DNA from: Candidatus Zhuqueibacterota bacterium
GTDB taxonomy: Bacteria; Zhuqueibacterota; Zhuqueibacteria; Oceanimicrobiales; Oceanimicrobiaceae
Direction: 5' to 3'
DNA length: 44,815 bases
Assembly (NCBI GenBank): GCA_029262055.1
Contig: JAJDAD010000098.1
Coordinates: forward strand, 1-44,815
The notes under the pieces are model-generated. The model searched no databases. It was not told the origin of the DNA and saw only the letters and a program-made list of their open reading frames with translations. This document shows, piece after piece, positions 1 to 8,093 of the stretch; within the stretch, counting starts at the first letter, position 1; every line of letters starts with the position of its first letter. The translations under genes and the position numbers were made by a program.

Positions 1-11
1 GCATCAAATGT

Positions 12-140
12 ATTACACAAGAATCATTTACTCAAAGGGATTTTCCCGGCCCTGAGGAAAGTGGGTAACTCCGCTAACTCTACGAGTTAGCTCCGTCACC
101 CACTTTCGATAGTTACACAAAAATCGTGACACTACCCCCA
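12..140. repeat. Left-edge palindrome with flanking short direct repeats
   Basis: A strong hairpin lies at 57-107. Its outer arms are GAAAGTGGGT and ACCCACTTTC, and its inner arms are GCTAACTC and GAGTTAGC around a TAC loop. It is flanked by near-identical 13-mers at about 12-24 and 114-126 (TTACACAAGAATC and TTACACAAAAATC). The right one continues into GTGACACTACC, which resembles terminal repeats of IS256-family insertion sequences. It may be an IS or MITE remnant, or a structure that ends transcription of the minus-strand gene whose stop lies at 237. No transposase reading frame is visible. The palindrome itself is certain; its identity is not. Confidence 0.5.
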
Positions 141-236
141 AAAAATAGATAGACCAGCTTCGCTACTGATAAAATTTTTTCTTCGATGGCTTTGGCACAT
201 TGACCCTGCACCTGTTTTTGTTCCCTGATAGAATAG

Positions 237-1622
237 TTAAGGGGTTTCAATGGAATATTCTAATGTATAATCACCCTTATGTGATTTAGTTTTAAGGAAA
301 CCTCGTTCTTCTGAAGCATGTCGAACAGAAAAAAGACCAATTCTGTCATTCTCATCATTGAATGATCCCGAGAGCTGCCAGAAAACGTCGTCCTCAATCT
401 CTTCTTTGCGAGCTTTCGTCATATTGGTGTCACTTATTTCAGCCCATGAGTAACCACTATTTTCCCCCATATGATCATGCATCACGTCCGCCTCGAATCC
501 GCACGCAGATATATTAATCTCATCATTTGGATGCAGGTCAAGGGTTACAGAGAAATTCAAAGACTTTGAATTACCTCCAATATCTTTCCAAACCTTCCAA
601 CGTCCATTAATTCCTACATATACATGCCACTCATCTCCCCATGTATCATAATTACCATGCATGTGAATCTTTAATATCTTCACTCTAACTCTTTGACTTA
701 CTCTTGATTCTGTTCCGAGTGGATCGCTCCAACCCGCAGAAATGATCGCACCATAGTTTTCAGGATGAGGTGTCACGCCTTTAAGCGGTATCATAACACG
801 GACCTGTTTTGGCTCTTCACCTGGATATGGCACTATTTGCGGTTGAACCGGTAAATGATCGGTTTTTGCGGTTACTTTGTATTTTGGAACGGCCTCAGGA
901 TACGGTTTGGGTGGCAAATGCAAGTCAAATGCATAATTTTGGTCATTGATAGCATGGCGCCAGTAGCCACCATTACGGCCAATAAAGATAATGGCATTAT
1001 TTGCTCGCGTGGCCCCGGAGTTTCCGGTGAACTTTACAGCTTCCGTGCGAAATGAGATCACTGCTTTCGGAGGATGAATCTCGGTCTTGTGTCCATGTGC
1101 CTCAGGATGGCCACAGTCATAAATCCACCGGCCAGTGATGATCATACGATTTCCCTCCTGCGGCCATGCCCAGGAAGGTAGAAATCGTTCATCTCCAGTA
1201 TCCCACTCACATTCAATTGTGCCCCCATGGTCTTTGAAATTGCTTTCACTGAGCAAATATGTATACTGTTTGTCAGGGATGACAAAAAAATTCCAATCGT
1301 AGTAGGTGTGCCATGGCTTAAGTGGGAAATCGGTATGGGTAATTTTGCTTAGTGCAAGCACTCCTTCGACAGTACGGGTCTCATGATCGTGAACAGGAAC
1401 CCACGACGGCACAACATGGGCAAGCTCACCTGCAACATTCTGGCTCGGTCGATGGCATCCTCTTACAAAGCCATTTCCATCTGCAGGCTTAAGAAAGCTC
1501 CTGTACGCCTCACCTAGGCCTATCCTTGATCCCTGGTAATGATTTGAAAGCGAGTTCCGCAAACTAATGACCTCGTTATCGATGATTTGTTTCTTAAACA
1601 GTTTTTTTATGCTAATGCTCAT
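237..1622 (-). CDS. Hypothetical protein, 461 aa, histidine- and tryptophan-rich
   Basis: I do not recognise the family. The protein has no signal peptide or membrane segment. The middle (about residues 155-190) has the pattern WIYDCGHPEAHGHKTEIHPP, with clustered His, Cys and Asp that could bind metal, and the C-terminal half (about 310-395) is beta-rich and recalls a beta-sandwich. The start is chosen because its ATG shares one base with the stop of the upstream pentapeptide-repeat gene (TAATG), which implies translational coupling. It is the last gene of this minus-strand run, and a palindrome follows its stop. An extracellular or surface role is only a guess from the neighbours. Confidence 0.75.
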   Translation of the reverse strand: MSISIKKLFKKQIIDNEVISLRNSLSNHYQGSRIGLGEAYRSFLKPADGNGFVRGCHRPSQNVAGELAHVVPSWVPVHDHETRTVEGVLALSKITHTDFPLKPWHTYYDWNFFVIPDKQYTYLLSESNFKDHGGTIECEWDTGDERFLPSWAWPQEGNRMIITGRWIYDCGHPEAHGHKTEIHPPKAVISFRTEAVKFTGNSGATRANNAIIFIGRNGGYWRHAINDQNYAFDLHLPPKPYPEAVPKYKVTAKTDHLPVQPQIVPYPGEEPKQVRVMIPLKGVTPHPENYGAIISAGWSDPLGTESRVSQRVRVKILKIHMHGNYDTWGDEWHVYVGINGRWKVWKDIGGNSKSLNFSVTLDLHPNDEINISACGFEADVMHDHMGENSGYSWAEISDTNMTKARKEEIEDDVFWQLSGSFNDENDRIGLFSVRHASEERGFLKTKSHKGDYTLEYSIETP

Positions 1623-2164
1623 TATTTGCCTCTCGACTGATCCTTGATATTGTGTTCCGCCCAGTCTGAAGGTCCCCGAATTATGATCTCTGAAGACAAC
1701 TTTGTTGTTCCGACGACTATTGTTCGACCGGTAAATATTGCCCCAGCCATAATTGCGCCATCTATTTTTGTGTTTTCAAGAACAGCGCCGTCAAAATTAG
1801 CTTTTTCTAAATTCGCACCACTTAAATCAGTATTGCGCAGCAAGACATCCCGCAAATCGGCGCCTGCTAAATTGGCCCCCATGAGCGAGCAGCGAGCCAA
1901 GTTTGCTCCTTGTAATCTTGCACCCGAGAGCTCCACAGCATCAAGATTCTCTCCGGCGAGATTTACACATTGCAAGTCGATAACCGACTGCAAGCTTTTT
2001 CTCCCACGCAATTTTGCGATTGATTCCGCTGGCGGCATCTCTTTCGTCTGTAGAGCGGCAAGGATTTCTGCACGAGCTTGCTTGCCTCTTTTCGTGCGCC
2101 AGCGAGAGATTAATTTAATCCGATTACGAATTTCTAATCTTCGCCTGTCTTTAGATTTTGGCAT
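1622..2164 (-). CDS. Pentapeptide-repeat protein
   Basis: This 180-aa protein has a basic N-terminus (residues 1-65, rich in Arg and Lys). From about residue 67 to 150 it has consecutive pentapeptides of the A(N/D)LxX type, for example LAGEN, LDAVE, LSGAR, LQGAN, LARCS, LMGAN, LAGAD. Such repeats fold into a right-handed quadrilateral beta-helix. Family members range from gyrase-protecting proteins to scaffolds, and sequence alone does not give the role. Its TAA overlaps the ATG of the 461-aa gene, so the two are probably made together and may interact. It has no export signal. Confidence 0.85.
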   Translation of the reverse strand: MPKSKDRRRLEIRNRIKLISRWRTKRGKQARAEILAALQTKEMPPAESIAKLRGRKSLQSVIDLQCVNLAGENLDAVELSGARLQGANLARCSLMGANLAGADLRDVLLRNTDLSGANLEKANFDGAVLENTKIDGAIMAGAIFTGRTIVVGTTKLSSEIIIRGPSDWAEHNIKDQSRGK

Positions 2165-2247
2165 GAATAGTACCTCAATAGGGTCTTTAATTGCTCATTA
2201 AAGAAAAGCTAAAGATATTCAAAAGTTGAATCATTAGAACTGGCAAA

Positions 2248-4578
2248 TTACTTTCTCCAAAAAGTAAATGCAGGGTTAGGTCTTTCGACGTAACAAATAA
2301 AACCAAACCCATGCTCTTGTATGAGCCTGAGAGCGCTCATTGCCGATTGTACGTCATTGAAATTCCAGATACTTCCTGCGATTTCTGAAATTATTAACCA
2401 CTGACCGTTTAGAAATTTCACGAAAAGAGTGCTCGGTTTTATTGGCAAACAGTCTTCAGCCAGGAGATTGCCTGGAACATGACCTTCAGGCGCCTTGCCA
2501 TTAACTAACAAGTAGCTAAAGTCTGTTCCAGGCAACTTGCAGAGTTCATTCACGCGGTAGAATCGAATAATCATAGCAGCTCTATTTGCGATTTTTTTGC
2601 TCCCAGCCCAGACAAGCGCTCCGCCCGATCCTTCAAGTACAAGCCACCCATTCTGTGTTTGAACAACCTTGATAGCTTGAGAGTCGAATTTCCTGCAAAC
2701 AGGTTGTGGCCCATCAGTGAACCATGCCAATGGACCTCCGCCATCATCATGCCAGCGATGTTTCAAGCTGGGTGTTCGCGGGCTTTCTCCCTCTTTTCCA
2801 TGAAAGGGAATCGATGCACCCGAGCTTTCTCCCCAACGACCTGTGAATAGTAACCAAGTCTGCCCATTTAACGGCCAGTATTTTTCTCCAACATTGATCA
2901 CGTGCTGCCAACAATACCAGTAACCACCTTTGCCCTCCGCGCGGTCAACAGGTTTAAATAGTCCGCGACCATAGGTACCTGCCTTTGGATAGCTCGCATG
3001 TGAGGTGTTGGCTGAGTATACAACAGGATGGATGCCATTTGTTTCGAAACTCTCCCAACCACCCTCTCCACCGTGGCGTCCAAAGTAGATTCCAAGAATA
3101 GTATCAGCCCTTTCGTTAACTCTCACGGTGATATGTTCCCAATCGCCTTCGTGATGGCCGTATCCAGCACCTTCTTGAGGATTATGTGGATAGAAAAACC
3201 AATATTGGATATCAATTGCTGCAGACGTAGGCGCCGGTCGCACATGTGCGTAACAAACGGCGTTAGATCGTCCATTCCCACCCAACGATTCACCTTTTCG
3301 AACAGTCTCATTAGATATCCACAAAGCAAATTTTGTTATCATATCATCTATTGAACCGGAAGGTTCTCCATTTTCATACTCGCCAACAAGCGTCTCGATA
3401 TTCAGCGGCATGCCTTCTTTGGGAAGAATGGTTCTCTTTTCCTCATACCTCAGTTCCACTTGGTCTAAAAGCCACGGAACTGAGGATGGTAAGTATTCTG
3501 CGCTGTGAAATCGAACTTCCGGTGCAAATTTCCTTACTATCTCATCAACATTAATCGAAGCGTGAATTTTTGCTTGAATTTCGCTGAACGAGCTGAACCA
3601 AATTTCGTTATCGTGCCTTCCAAGATGACTCATGTATAACACTCCACCTGCCTCGGCAATTGATGGCGTTGCTCTGCTATACTGATCATGCACTTCAATC
3701 CTTTCTTTCCACGATATTCCGTCATATGTCGTATGCCAGATGATTCCATATCTTCGGTCAGTATTATTTATGGTTGCATCCAAATATACCAAATGCAATT
3801 TCCTGTTATATTGGGAGAGTGAGGGCGATGAGAGAGAGCCATGCTTATCGGCTGGAACTTGGTTTTTCGTCCAGGAATGATCGTCATAAATTGCATGCCA
3901 AATAGTAGCTAACCAGTTGAAAACCATATGTAGTTTCCCTTGATAAACAGAAAGAGTTGGGGACGCTGTGCTTTGCAGACCGATTTTGCTATTTGGAGTC
4001 CACGAGTTTCCATCATAAACAGAATGCCAGATATCGTTGGAACCCTTGCCAAGGTGAACTATATGAAGCTTGTCTTTGTAAACAGCAAGAGAGGCGGGGG
4101 CTTGGCTCTTTTGATCAATTTTCATGTTTGGCGTCCAGCTACTTCCGTCATAATTCGAGTGCCAGATATCAGGAGCGCTTTTTCCTAGATGAACCATGTG
4201 CAGCCTGTCTTTATAGACAGCAAGAGCAGGAGAGGCAAAGCTCTTTTGTCCAATTTTCACATTGGGAGTCCAGTTGACCCCATCATAAACAGAATGCCAG
4301 ATATCATCGTTTTCATTACCCAAATGCAGCATGTGTAATCTGTGATTGTAAAAGGCGAGAGCGGGAGGAACTTTGCTTTTCTGATCTGGAATCTTTTGAT
4401 CCTTCGTCCAAGTAATGCGCGAATATGGTTTGAACCTTTTCTGTAAATAATTCAACTTGGCCCTTAAAGAATTTCCATTCGGCGCTTTTGGTAATCCATA
4501 GATATTTTTTCGAAGAAAAACCTCACCCGTATGAAAAAATCGGTCCCGCACAATACTTCTGACGCTCAATGAATTCAT
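2248..4578 (-). CDS. Beta-propeller-like repeat protein fused to a Vps62-like domain
   Basis: This 776-aa protein has two parts. Residues about 60-330 hold six or so repeats of about 45-48 aa with the core HLG-x-x-x-x-DIWHS-x-YDG-x-SWTPN followed by a KIGQKS-like segment, resembling the blades of PLL-type bacterial lectins or sialidase-like propellers. Residues about 335-620 resemble Vps62-family proteins: a KFAPEVRFHSAEYLP entry, then IDIQYWFFYPHNP and GHHEGDWEHITV motifs. The tail (620-776) is unassigned. There is no clear signal peptide. The start is firm: TAGGAGGAAAGCGATG puts a perfect ribosome-binding site 2 bases before the ATG, and the TAG is the stop of the decayed fibre-like remnant upstream. 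A glycan-binding role is inferred. Confidence 0.8.
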   Translation of the reverse strand: MNSLSVRSIVRDRFFHTGEVFLRKNIYGLPKAPNGNSLRAKLNYLQKRFKPYSRITWTKDQKIPDQKSKVPPALAFYNHRLHMLHLGNENDDIWHSVYDGVNWTPNVKIGQKSFASPALAVYKDRLHMVHLGKSAPDIWHSNYDGSSWTPNMKIDQKSQAPASLAVYKDKLHIVHLGKGSNDIWHSVYDGNSWTPNSKIGLQSTASPTLSVYQGKLHMVFNWLATIWHAIYDDHSWTKNQVPADKHGSLSSPSLSQYNRKLHLVYLDATINNTDRRYGIIWHTTYDGISWKERIEVHDQYSRATPSIAEAGGVLYMSHLGRHDNEIWFSSFSEIQAKIHASINVDEIVRKFAPEVRFHSAEYLPSSVPWLLDQVELRYEEKRTILPKEGMPLNIETLVGEYENGEPSGSIDDMITKFALWISNETVRKGESLGGNGRSNAVCYAHVRPAPTSAAIDIQYWFFYPHNPQEGAGYGHHEGDWEHITVRVNERADTILGIYFGRHGGEGGWESFETNGIHPVVYSANTSHASYPKAGTYGRGLFKPVDRAEGKGGYWYCWQHVINVGEKYWPLNGQTWLLFTGRWGESSGASIPFHGKEGESPRTPSLKHRWHDDGGGPLAWFTDGPQPVCRKFDSQAIKVVQTQNGWLVLEGSGGALVWAGSKKIANRAAMIIRFYRVNELCKLPGTDFSYLLVNGKAPEGHVPGNLLAEDCLPIKPSTLFVKFLNGQWLIISEIAGSIWNFNDVQSAMSALRLIQEHGFGFICYVERPNPAFTFWRK

Positions 4579-4588
4579 CGCTTTCCTC

Positions 4589-4760
4589 CTATTGCAAAGT
4601 AACCAATACTGGGATCAGTCCTTTGTCCTCCGTGATGCGGCGCAGAGCTTTGCCAATGACGGCGCCAGAGGCATGCGTTTATTCTGTGATTGCTTTTTCC
4701 CAGAATAATGCCCGGTTTGTACTTGCCGGCCCCAGAAAGCACACCGGCTGTCTGGTTAAG
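4589..4760 (-). pseudogene. Decayed, internally deleted copy of the fibre-like protein C-terminus
   Basis: The minus strand encodes AGVLSGAGKYKPGIIL, nearly identical to AGVLSGAGKYRPGIIL of the intact protein at 6705-7718. Translation in that frame then diverges, but another frame continues as GAVIGKALRRITEDKGLIPVL and ends VTLQ-stop, matching the intact GAVIGKALQPLESGRGLIPVL-VTLH end. The junction ATGCCTCTGGC-GCCGTCATTGGC joins the MPLA and GAVIG parts directly, so roughly 45 codons between them are missing and the frame is shifted. The upstream limit of homology is near 4760. The remnant stop abuts the ribosome-binding site of the Vps62-like gene, which suggests an ancestral operon of fibre-like and Vps62-like genes. 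Confidence 0.85.
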
Positions 4761-4978
4761 GATCTTTTCAATAATTGTTCGTACGCTTAGCAAATTGATC
4801 CTACCGAATCTGATTATTCCAAACTAAAAATTTGCATTGCAAAAACCGTTGACCGAAGCCTCGTTGCGCGACAAGCACCCACAACTCAGAATAATTTCTT
4901 GACTCTCAAGTAATACGTTTCTTAGCTGGTTGAACAATGCCCTGCTGGATACTGACGACTATATCATCACCGGCACCA

Positions 4979-5197
4979 TCAAGGAATATCACTGGGGATG
5001 ATGTCAAGATTAGACCTTTTGCCTATTCGTTGGTACAAGGCATCCACCAAATACCATGTCACAAGAAATGCAAGGCACTCCAAAGTAAAGCTGTGAAATT
5101 TGAACAAAAATTCAGCGATAACTAAGGAAAGCCCGAGAACAGGAACTTGCTCGGCAAGCACTTTGCGAAGAGACGATGAACTGATTAGTGTATACAT
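4979..5197 (-). CDS. Possible small membrane protein, 72 aa
   Basis: The minus-strand frame gives a 72-aa protein with a hydrophobic stretch at about residues 17-55 (VPVLGLSLVIAEFL, then LECLAFLVTWYLVDAL). This would form one long or two short membrane helices with a short polar N-terminus and a polar C-terminal tail. An AGAGG sequence lies about 9 bases before the ATG. The even distribution of hydrophobic and aromatic residues looks like real coding sequence, but I recognise no family. It sits alone between the decayed fibre remnant and the 309-aa membrane protein. Confidence 0.45.
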   Translation of the reverse strand: MYTLISSSSLRKVLAEQVPVLGLSLVIAEFLFKFHSFTLECLAFLVTWYLVDALYQRIGKRSNLDIIPSDIP

Positions 5198-5575
5198 GAA
5201 TTATTACCTCTCAATGATTGTTGTCGGCATAAGCTCCCTTTCGCTTCGAAGATTCACCGAGACAACCCCAGATGCTCCCTTAATTCCGTCGCAATCGAAG
5301 CACATATCCAAAGACCATATCACAGCAAAGCGATCTTTCATTTCTCCCACCAGCTCATAAAATATAGTTGTAACTACCACCAGGACTGAATTCTACTGGC
5401 AGAGCTGGAATAGGGCATCGATATGTAACATTTGAGAACACATTTCTCAATACCCCGCTCGTTTTTAGGTATCCCAGAAGAAGGACCAAGTCACCCTATG
5501 AGATAACCACAATATCGACCATTATCATTATGCTTTTGTTGCTTCTGTCACAGGTGTTGCGACCTAACATCAAAG
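5198..5575. other. Intergenic stretch, no supported gene
   Basis: These 378 bases separate the possible 72-aa membrane protein from the stop of the 309-aa membrane protein. I see no convincing reading frame, RNA or strong hairpin. Promoter elements for the 72-aa frame would have to lie at its left side, but I cannot point to a clear pair of hexamers. Confidence 0.5.
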
Positions 5576-6505
5576 CTATGCCCGGAGCTTCTGTGTGCCA
5601 CGCGCTTTCTGGGCAACACGAGAGATTCCGGTGACTGTGTCATGCCAAAACGGTGCCCCGAGCCCAGCGAGCCCAGACGTAAATAAGATACCAAACAGCC
5701 ATGTCAGCCAGCCACTAAAGTTGTTTCTGCGTTGGAAATCCTTAGACTTCACTTCTTGAAGCCCAGAGTGCGGGAAATAGGACCAACCGATTGGAAAGCT
5801 GACGCTCGTCAAGACGTCGAGTTGCTCTTGACTGTCGCTGAATGCATATGCGAGTTCTTCTTTCGTAACCGAATCATTGCCCTCCTCCTTCTCGAGGGAC
5901 TCAACCAAGGCATTATAGTCTTCTACAAACGCGTCCCTCTGCGCGATCACGCCTTGGCTCATGTTTGCATTTCTGATGTATGAGTCCAAAATATGGATAC
6001 TGTCAATATTGAGCGAAAGTGCAAGCACGAGCGCAACGCCAGTTGCCCATTTCCTTGAGTTTTTGCGAAATGACTCAGTGAACTTATCGCCTACGACTTC
6101 GTAGCGTCGTCCCAGTTCATTAAAGACGGTTTGGGCTTGGTCACCAAGTTCCTTCATTAGTTTTTGACCTAACGTGGAACGTTTGAGCCGTTCAGTTAGC
6201 TCTTCAGTTGACACTTCGATAAGCGTGGTCAGTTCGTCTTGGTTAAATAGCTTGGACTCGTTTACATTATCCGCTGTATCGACAAGTTCGGCGGCAACTT
6301 GGTCCTTTATATTCTTGTTAAGTCTAACCAATTCCCGTCGGACTATAGGCTGAAGCTCTTTGTCGAAATACTCCGTTAACATTTTTTGCAGCTCGCTGCT
6401 GCGTAATTTAGCTGTATTCCTCAGGAAACGAACGATATGTGTCACAACCGTCGCTACTATGAGCATTGTCAGTGCAAATGCTAGGACGGCATCAAGAAAA
6501 TGCAT
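5576..6505 (-). CDS. Three-helix membrane protein with central coiled coil, 309 aa
   Basis: The protein is anchored by an N-terminal helix (residues about 3-25, FLDAVLAFALTMLIVATVV) and has a long charged alpha-helical segment (about 30-150) likely to be coiled coil, a second hydrophobic helix (about 155-172, GVALVLALSLNID) and a C-terminal helix (about 262-285, LTWLFGILFTSGLAGLGAPFW). The ATG at 6505 is preferred over the one 45 bases upstream because GGAGG lies 6 bases before it. The final helix followed by a PFWHD-x-VTGISR tail looks familiar from uncharacterised bacterial membrane proteins, but I can name no function. It stands between two fibre-like loci. Confidence 0.8.
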   Translation of the reverse strand: MHFLDAVLAFALTMLIVATVVTHIVRFLRNTAKLRSSELQKMLTEYFDKELQPIVRRELVRLNKNIKDQVAAELVDTADNVNESKLFNQDELTTLIEVSTEELTERLKRSTLGQKLMKELGDQAQTVFNELGRRYEVVGDKFTESFRKNSRKWATGVALVLALSLNIDSIHILDSYIRNANMSQGVIAQRDAFVEDYNALVESLEKEEGNDSVTKEELAYAFSDSQEQLDVLTSVSFPIGWSYFPHSGLQEVKSKDFQRRNNFSGWLTWLFGILFTSGLAGLGAPFWHDTVTGISRVAQKARGTQKLRA

Positions 6506-6704
6506 TGCATTCCTCCAATTTCGCTTAAAGCCTCTGGCAGCAATTTCCATTGCGCCGCCTTATGGCCTTAAAAGATGTGATGTACTAGCGGCACCTCGCC
6601 GAAGATACCGATAAAATAAAACGTTGAAAATGCCCAGAAATAGCCCAAGAATTTACAGACTGTAGTTGACTGTAGTATTTCCTGAACTCCCGGATACTGC
6701 ATTA

Positions 6705-7718
6705 TTAGTGCAAAGTAACCAAGACCGGGATCAGCCCTCTTCCGGATTCTAACGGTTGCAGGGCTTTGCCGATAACAGCTCCAAAGGCTCTCACCTGGTC
6801 GAGTGCCTTCATCGCAAAACCCGGTGTAGAGGAGGTAGTGAGCAAATCGCCGACCTCGACTGGTGAACGGTCCGCATCCACTTTAACAAACACCTTGCCT
6901 GTCAGTGCCAGGGGCATGCGTCTCTTCTGAGACTGTTTTTTGTCCAGGATAATACCAGGCCTGTATTTGCCAGCCCCTGACAGTACACCCGCCACCTTTT
7001 TGTCATAGGCCTGCGTGCATTGCTGCAATTTGTCTTCATCGCAAATGACCATCACAGTTCCCGGATCAAGGTCTTGCCCATCTTTAACGTCGAAATCTTC
7101 CGCACAATCAGCGCCGGAGAGCAATACATCTCCAGTAACTATAACATTTCCACGAACCTCAAGTTTTTCATTTGGTGTGGGCGTTCCAATTCCAACATGG
7201 CCTTCTTTTCCCACGAAGATGGAATGAGAAGGAGCATTTTGTTCAATAGTGAATGGAATTTTATCCTCTCCCGGTTCGGTTTGTTGAATTTCAAAATTAC
7301 CTGCGCGAGCAGTGCCTAAGGAGAATAACGTCCATTGACTTGCACCGGCAGCTTTTGAAGTAATTGCTATACCGGGGTTCCCCTCAGATGACACATCAAG
7401 TTTCCAAGACGGACTGGCGGTTCCAATTCCAACATTGCCTTTTTTTCCTACGAAGATGGAATGAGAAGGAGCATTTTGTTCAATAGTGAATGGAATTTTA
7501 TCCTCTCCCGGTTCGGTTTGTTGAATTTCAAAATTACCTGCACGAGCAGTGCCCAAGGAGAATAATGCCCACTGACTTGCACCAGCAGCCTTTGAAGTGA
7601 TTGCTATGCCGGGATTCTCCTCAGAAGTCACATCCAGCTCCCGATTCGGACTTGTTGTCCCTATACCAACATTCCCATTGTCCGGAAAGACATTTTTTGA
7701 ATCCGATGGATTTGCCAT
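6705..7718 (-). CDS. Fibre-like repeat protein with conserved C-terminal domain
   Basis: This 337-aa protein opens with NVGIGTTSPNRELDV, the head motif of many tail-fibre-like and adhesin-like repeats. Two near-identical 79-aa units follow (about residues 16-95 and 95-174), each ending HSIFVGK(K/E)G and beginning (N/H)VGIGT-x-(S/T)P. Residues about 175-195 (EKLEVRGNVIVTGDVLLSG) link to a C-terminal domain (about 197-337) with ADCAEDFDV, GTVMVICDEDKL, AGVLSGAGKYRPGIIL, KVDADRSPVEVGDLLTTSSTPGFAMKA and GAVIGKAL motifs. Such C-terminal domains occur at the end of fibre-like proteins in many bacteria; their role is unproven. There is no signal peptide. AGGAGG precedes the ATG. A decayed second copy lies at 4589-4760. 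Confidence 0.75.
   Translation of the reverse strand: MANPSDSKNVFPDNGNVGIGTTSPNRELDVTSEENPGIAITSKAAGASQWALFSLGTARAGNFEIQQTEPGEDKIPFTIEQNAPSHSIFVGKKGNVGIGTASPSWKLDVSSEGNPGIAITSKAAGASQWTLFSLGTARAGNFEIQQTEPGEDKIPFTIEQNAPSHSIFVGKEGHVGIGTPTPNEKLEVRGNVIVTGDVLLSGADCAEDFDVKDGQDLDPGTVMVICDEDKLQQCTQAYDKKVAGVLSGAGKYRPGIILDKKQSQKRRMPLALTGKVFVKVDADRSPVEVGDLLTTSSTPGFAMKALDQVRAFGAVIGKALQPLESGRGLIPVLVTLH
7193..7670 (-). repeat. Two tandem 237-bp coding repeats
   Basis: Two consecutive units of 237 bp, about 95% identical by eye, lie inside the fibre-like gene; the common landmark ACGAAGATGGAATGAGAAGG begins at 7213 and again at 7450. The period is a multiple of three, so it adds exactly 79 residues per unit. 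The near identity at silent positions implies recent duplication or gene conversion, and such arrays can change copy number by slippage. Confidence 0.9.
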
Positions 7719-8093
7719 TTCTTCCTCCTTTTTTGAACTACTATGGTTTAGTCCTACCTTTAAGGGTTTAGCGCACTAGCACCACGATTAGCTACGCGTT
7801 TTGGATTCGGTCTGGATTCTCTATTTAGCACCTGCACTCCCGGTGGGCGTTTATCCAGAAAGTAAGTACTGGATAGGGGGACGGGATTTTGGGCGAAAAA
7901 TATATGTCCTGTTTTAATAGTACTTTGTGCATGTTCATCAGATGTTACTTACTTAAAAGGAACCTATTGGCTCATTATCATTAGAATCGTCAAAGGCGCC
8001 AGGGCTGAAACCACGTGCCGCACAAGATTCCTTTTCATGTCTCGGACATCGGCACAGTCGCGAGAAGTATAACATCAAAGCAGATACTACACT
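7719..8093. other. Intergenic stretch upstream of the fibre-like gene
   Basis: These 375 bases lie between the fibre-like gene and the end of the TonB-dependent receptor. I see no supported gene, RNA or terminator. The minus-strand promoter of the fibre-like gene probably lies in the left half, but no hexamer pair is clear enough to name. Confidence 0.5.
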
